From Eubacterium sp. MSJ-33 (GTDB lineage: Bacteria; Bacillota; Clostridia; Lachnospirales; Lachnospiraceae), in contig NZ_CP076562.1 in the NCBI RefSeq assembly GCF_022174665.1, positions 1,749,001 through 1,813,000 of the forward strand: a stretch of DNA of 64,000 bases. The letters are read 5' to 3'. The translations under genes and the position numbers were made by a program. The notes below the pieces were generated by a model. It searched no databases and had not been told where the DNA came from. It saw only the letters and a program-made list of their open reading frames with translations. This document shows positions 63,419-64,000 of the stretch, piece after piece. Positions within the stretch are counted from its first letter, which is position 1; the number at the start of each line of letters is the position of its first letter.

Positions 63419-64000
63419 CTACAAATTCGCTTCCTTCAAATACCGTCTCACCGCATCTGTCCATACCGGCAGTGGCTCAAACCCATTCTCCACAAGCTTG
63501 CTCTTATCCAGTCGGCTGTTAAACGGTCTCGCTGCCTTGCTAAGTCCGTATTCAGCAGTTGTCACCGGAGTCACTTTTGTCGAAAGGCCATACTGGCGAT
63601 AAATCTCCACGCAGAAATCATACCATGAAATATATCCTGTCTTTGCTCCATTAGCTTCGGCGTCTTCCGGCAATTCAGCATTTGTCGCATGGTAATATCC
63701 ATATTTCTCTGACTCACACATATCGACAAGCAATCTCGCAAGATCGTAAGTATACGTCGGCGTACCAATCTGATCACAGACTACACGCACCTCATCATGT
63801 GTCTTACCAACATTGACCATCGTCTTAATGAAATTTTTGCCATTCAATCCAAATACCCAAGCGATACGCACAATAAAATATTTGTCAAGTATCGATGATA
63901 CCGCAAGTTCTCCATCAAGCTTTGACTGCCCATAGACATTCAGTGGCTTGTAGTTCTTGCAATCCGGCTGCCAAGGTTCCGTTCCCTGTCCATCAAATAC
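63419..64000 (-). CDS. rfbD: dTDP-4-dehydrorhamnose reductase, C-terminal part (5' end beyond window)
   Basis: The minus-strand frame is open from the right edge (64000) to the stop at 63419, 193 residues. It contains FDGQGTEPWQPD, the catalytic Tyr/Lys in NVYGQSKLDGE, RIAWVFGLNGKNFIKTM and the C-terminal NSRLDKSKL, all diagnostic of RfbD/RmlD. The N-terminal NADPH-binding domain (about 100 residues) lies outside the window. It performs the last step of dTDP-L-rhamnose synthesis. rfbC is at 58209-58802, so the two steps are encoded on either side of the wall hydrolase. Confidence 0.93.
   Translation of the reverse strand, partial: VFDGQGTEPWQPDCKNYKPLNVYGQSKLDGELAVSSILDKYFIVRIAWVFGLNGKNFIKTMVNVGKTHDEVRVVCDQIGTPTYTYDLARLLVDMCESEKYGYYHATNAELPEDAEANGAKTGYISWYDFCVEIYRQYGLSTKVTPVTTAEYGLSKAARPFNSRLDKSKLVENGFEPLPVWTDAVRRYLKEANL

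Overview
The window is a long polysaccharide locus of a low-GC Gram-positive anaerobe. The best guess is a Lachnospiraceae member in the Roseburia / Agathobacter / Lachnospira (Eubacterium eligens) neighbourhood. The evidence is AT-rich genes with strong AGGAGG ribosome sites, Gram-positive-style secreted enzymes with signal peptides and no outer-membrane parts, ABC-exported glycan genes, and a GH9 endoglucanase. The genus is inferred, not shown. Nearly every gene is on the minus strand, so transcription runs from about 64 kb down to 1. No rRNA, tRNA, CRISPR array or intact insertion sequence was seen.

Region by region, in transcription order. (a) 64.0-58.2 kb: the 3' part of dTDP-4-dehydrorhamnose reductase (rfbD), a broken plus-strand acyltransferase, a monocistronic wall hydrolase (amidase, four surface repeats, glucosaminidase) with its own promoter and terminator, and rfbC. 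(b) 58.2-43.2 kb: an ABC glycan exporter whose permease and ATPase genes are separated by two secreted enzymes (papain-like protease, GH9 endoglucanase) carrying the same surface repeats. Then come a SAM methyltransferase, a 1051-residue protein joining a kinase-like domain, a coiled coil and two GT2 domains, and two large GT-C-like membrane proteins. (c) 43.2-32.2 kb: a CDP-deoxysugar module (rfbF, rfbH, thiamine-diphosphate enzyme, aldolase fusion, PfkB kinase, SDR reductase, rfbG) with a GT2 and the initiating polyprenyl-phosphate sugar transferase. (d) 32.2-25.8 kb: a membrane GT gene split by an in-frame stop, then manC, manA, gmd and rmd, a complete route to GDP-D-rhamnose. (e) 25.8-12.5 kb: WecG/TagA transferase, several GT4 enzymes, an embedded DarT-DarG toxin-antitoxin pair, a second ABC exporter and an acetyltransferase. 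(f) 12.5-5.6 kb: a patchy variable segment with two unrelated scraps of UDP-glucose dehydrogenase, a GT-C / GT2 / GtrA module, an XRE-type regulator broken by a stop codon, and a membrane protein containing a 10-G tract. (g) 5.6-0 kb: two tandem phosphohexomutases, a small unknown protein and an incomplete membrane glycosyltransferase.

How it fits together (inference): two ABC-exported glycans appear to be made here, one built on GDP-D-rhamnose/mannose and one containing a CDP-linked, possibly branched, deoxysugar. The second looks length-controlled and capped by a methyltransferase/kinase/coiled-coil apparatus resembling WbdD of E. coli O8/O9a. Ten copies of an unnamed ~91-residue repeat in three exported enzymes encoded among the glycan genes suggest that the glycan is the anchor for these surface proteins, much as C. 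difficile CWB2 proteins use the neighbouring PSII polymer. A homopolymer tract, in-frame stops and gene scraps indicate that the locus varies between strains.
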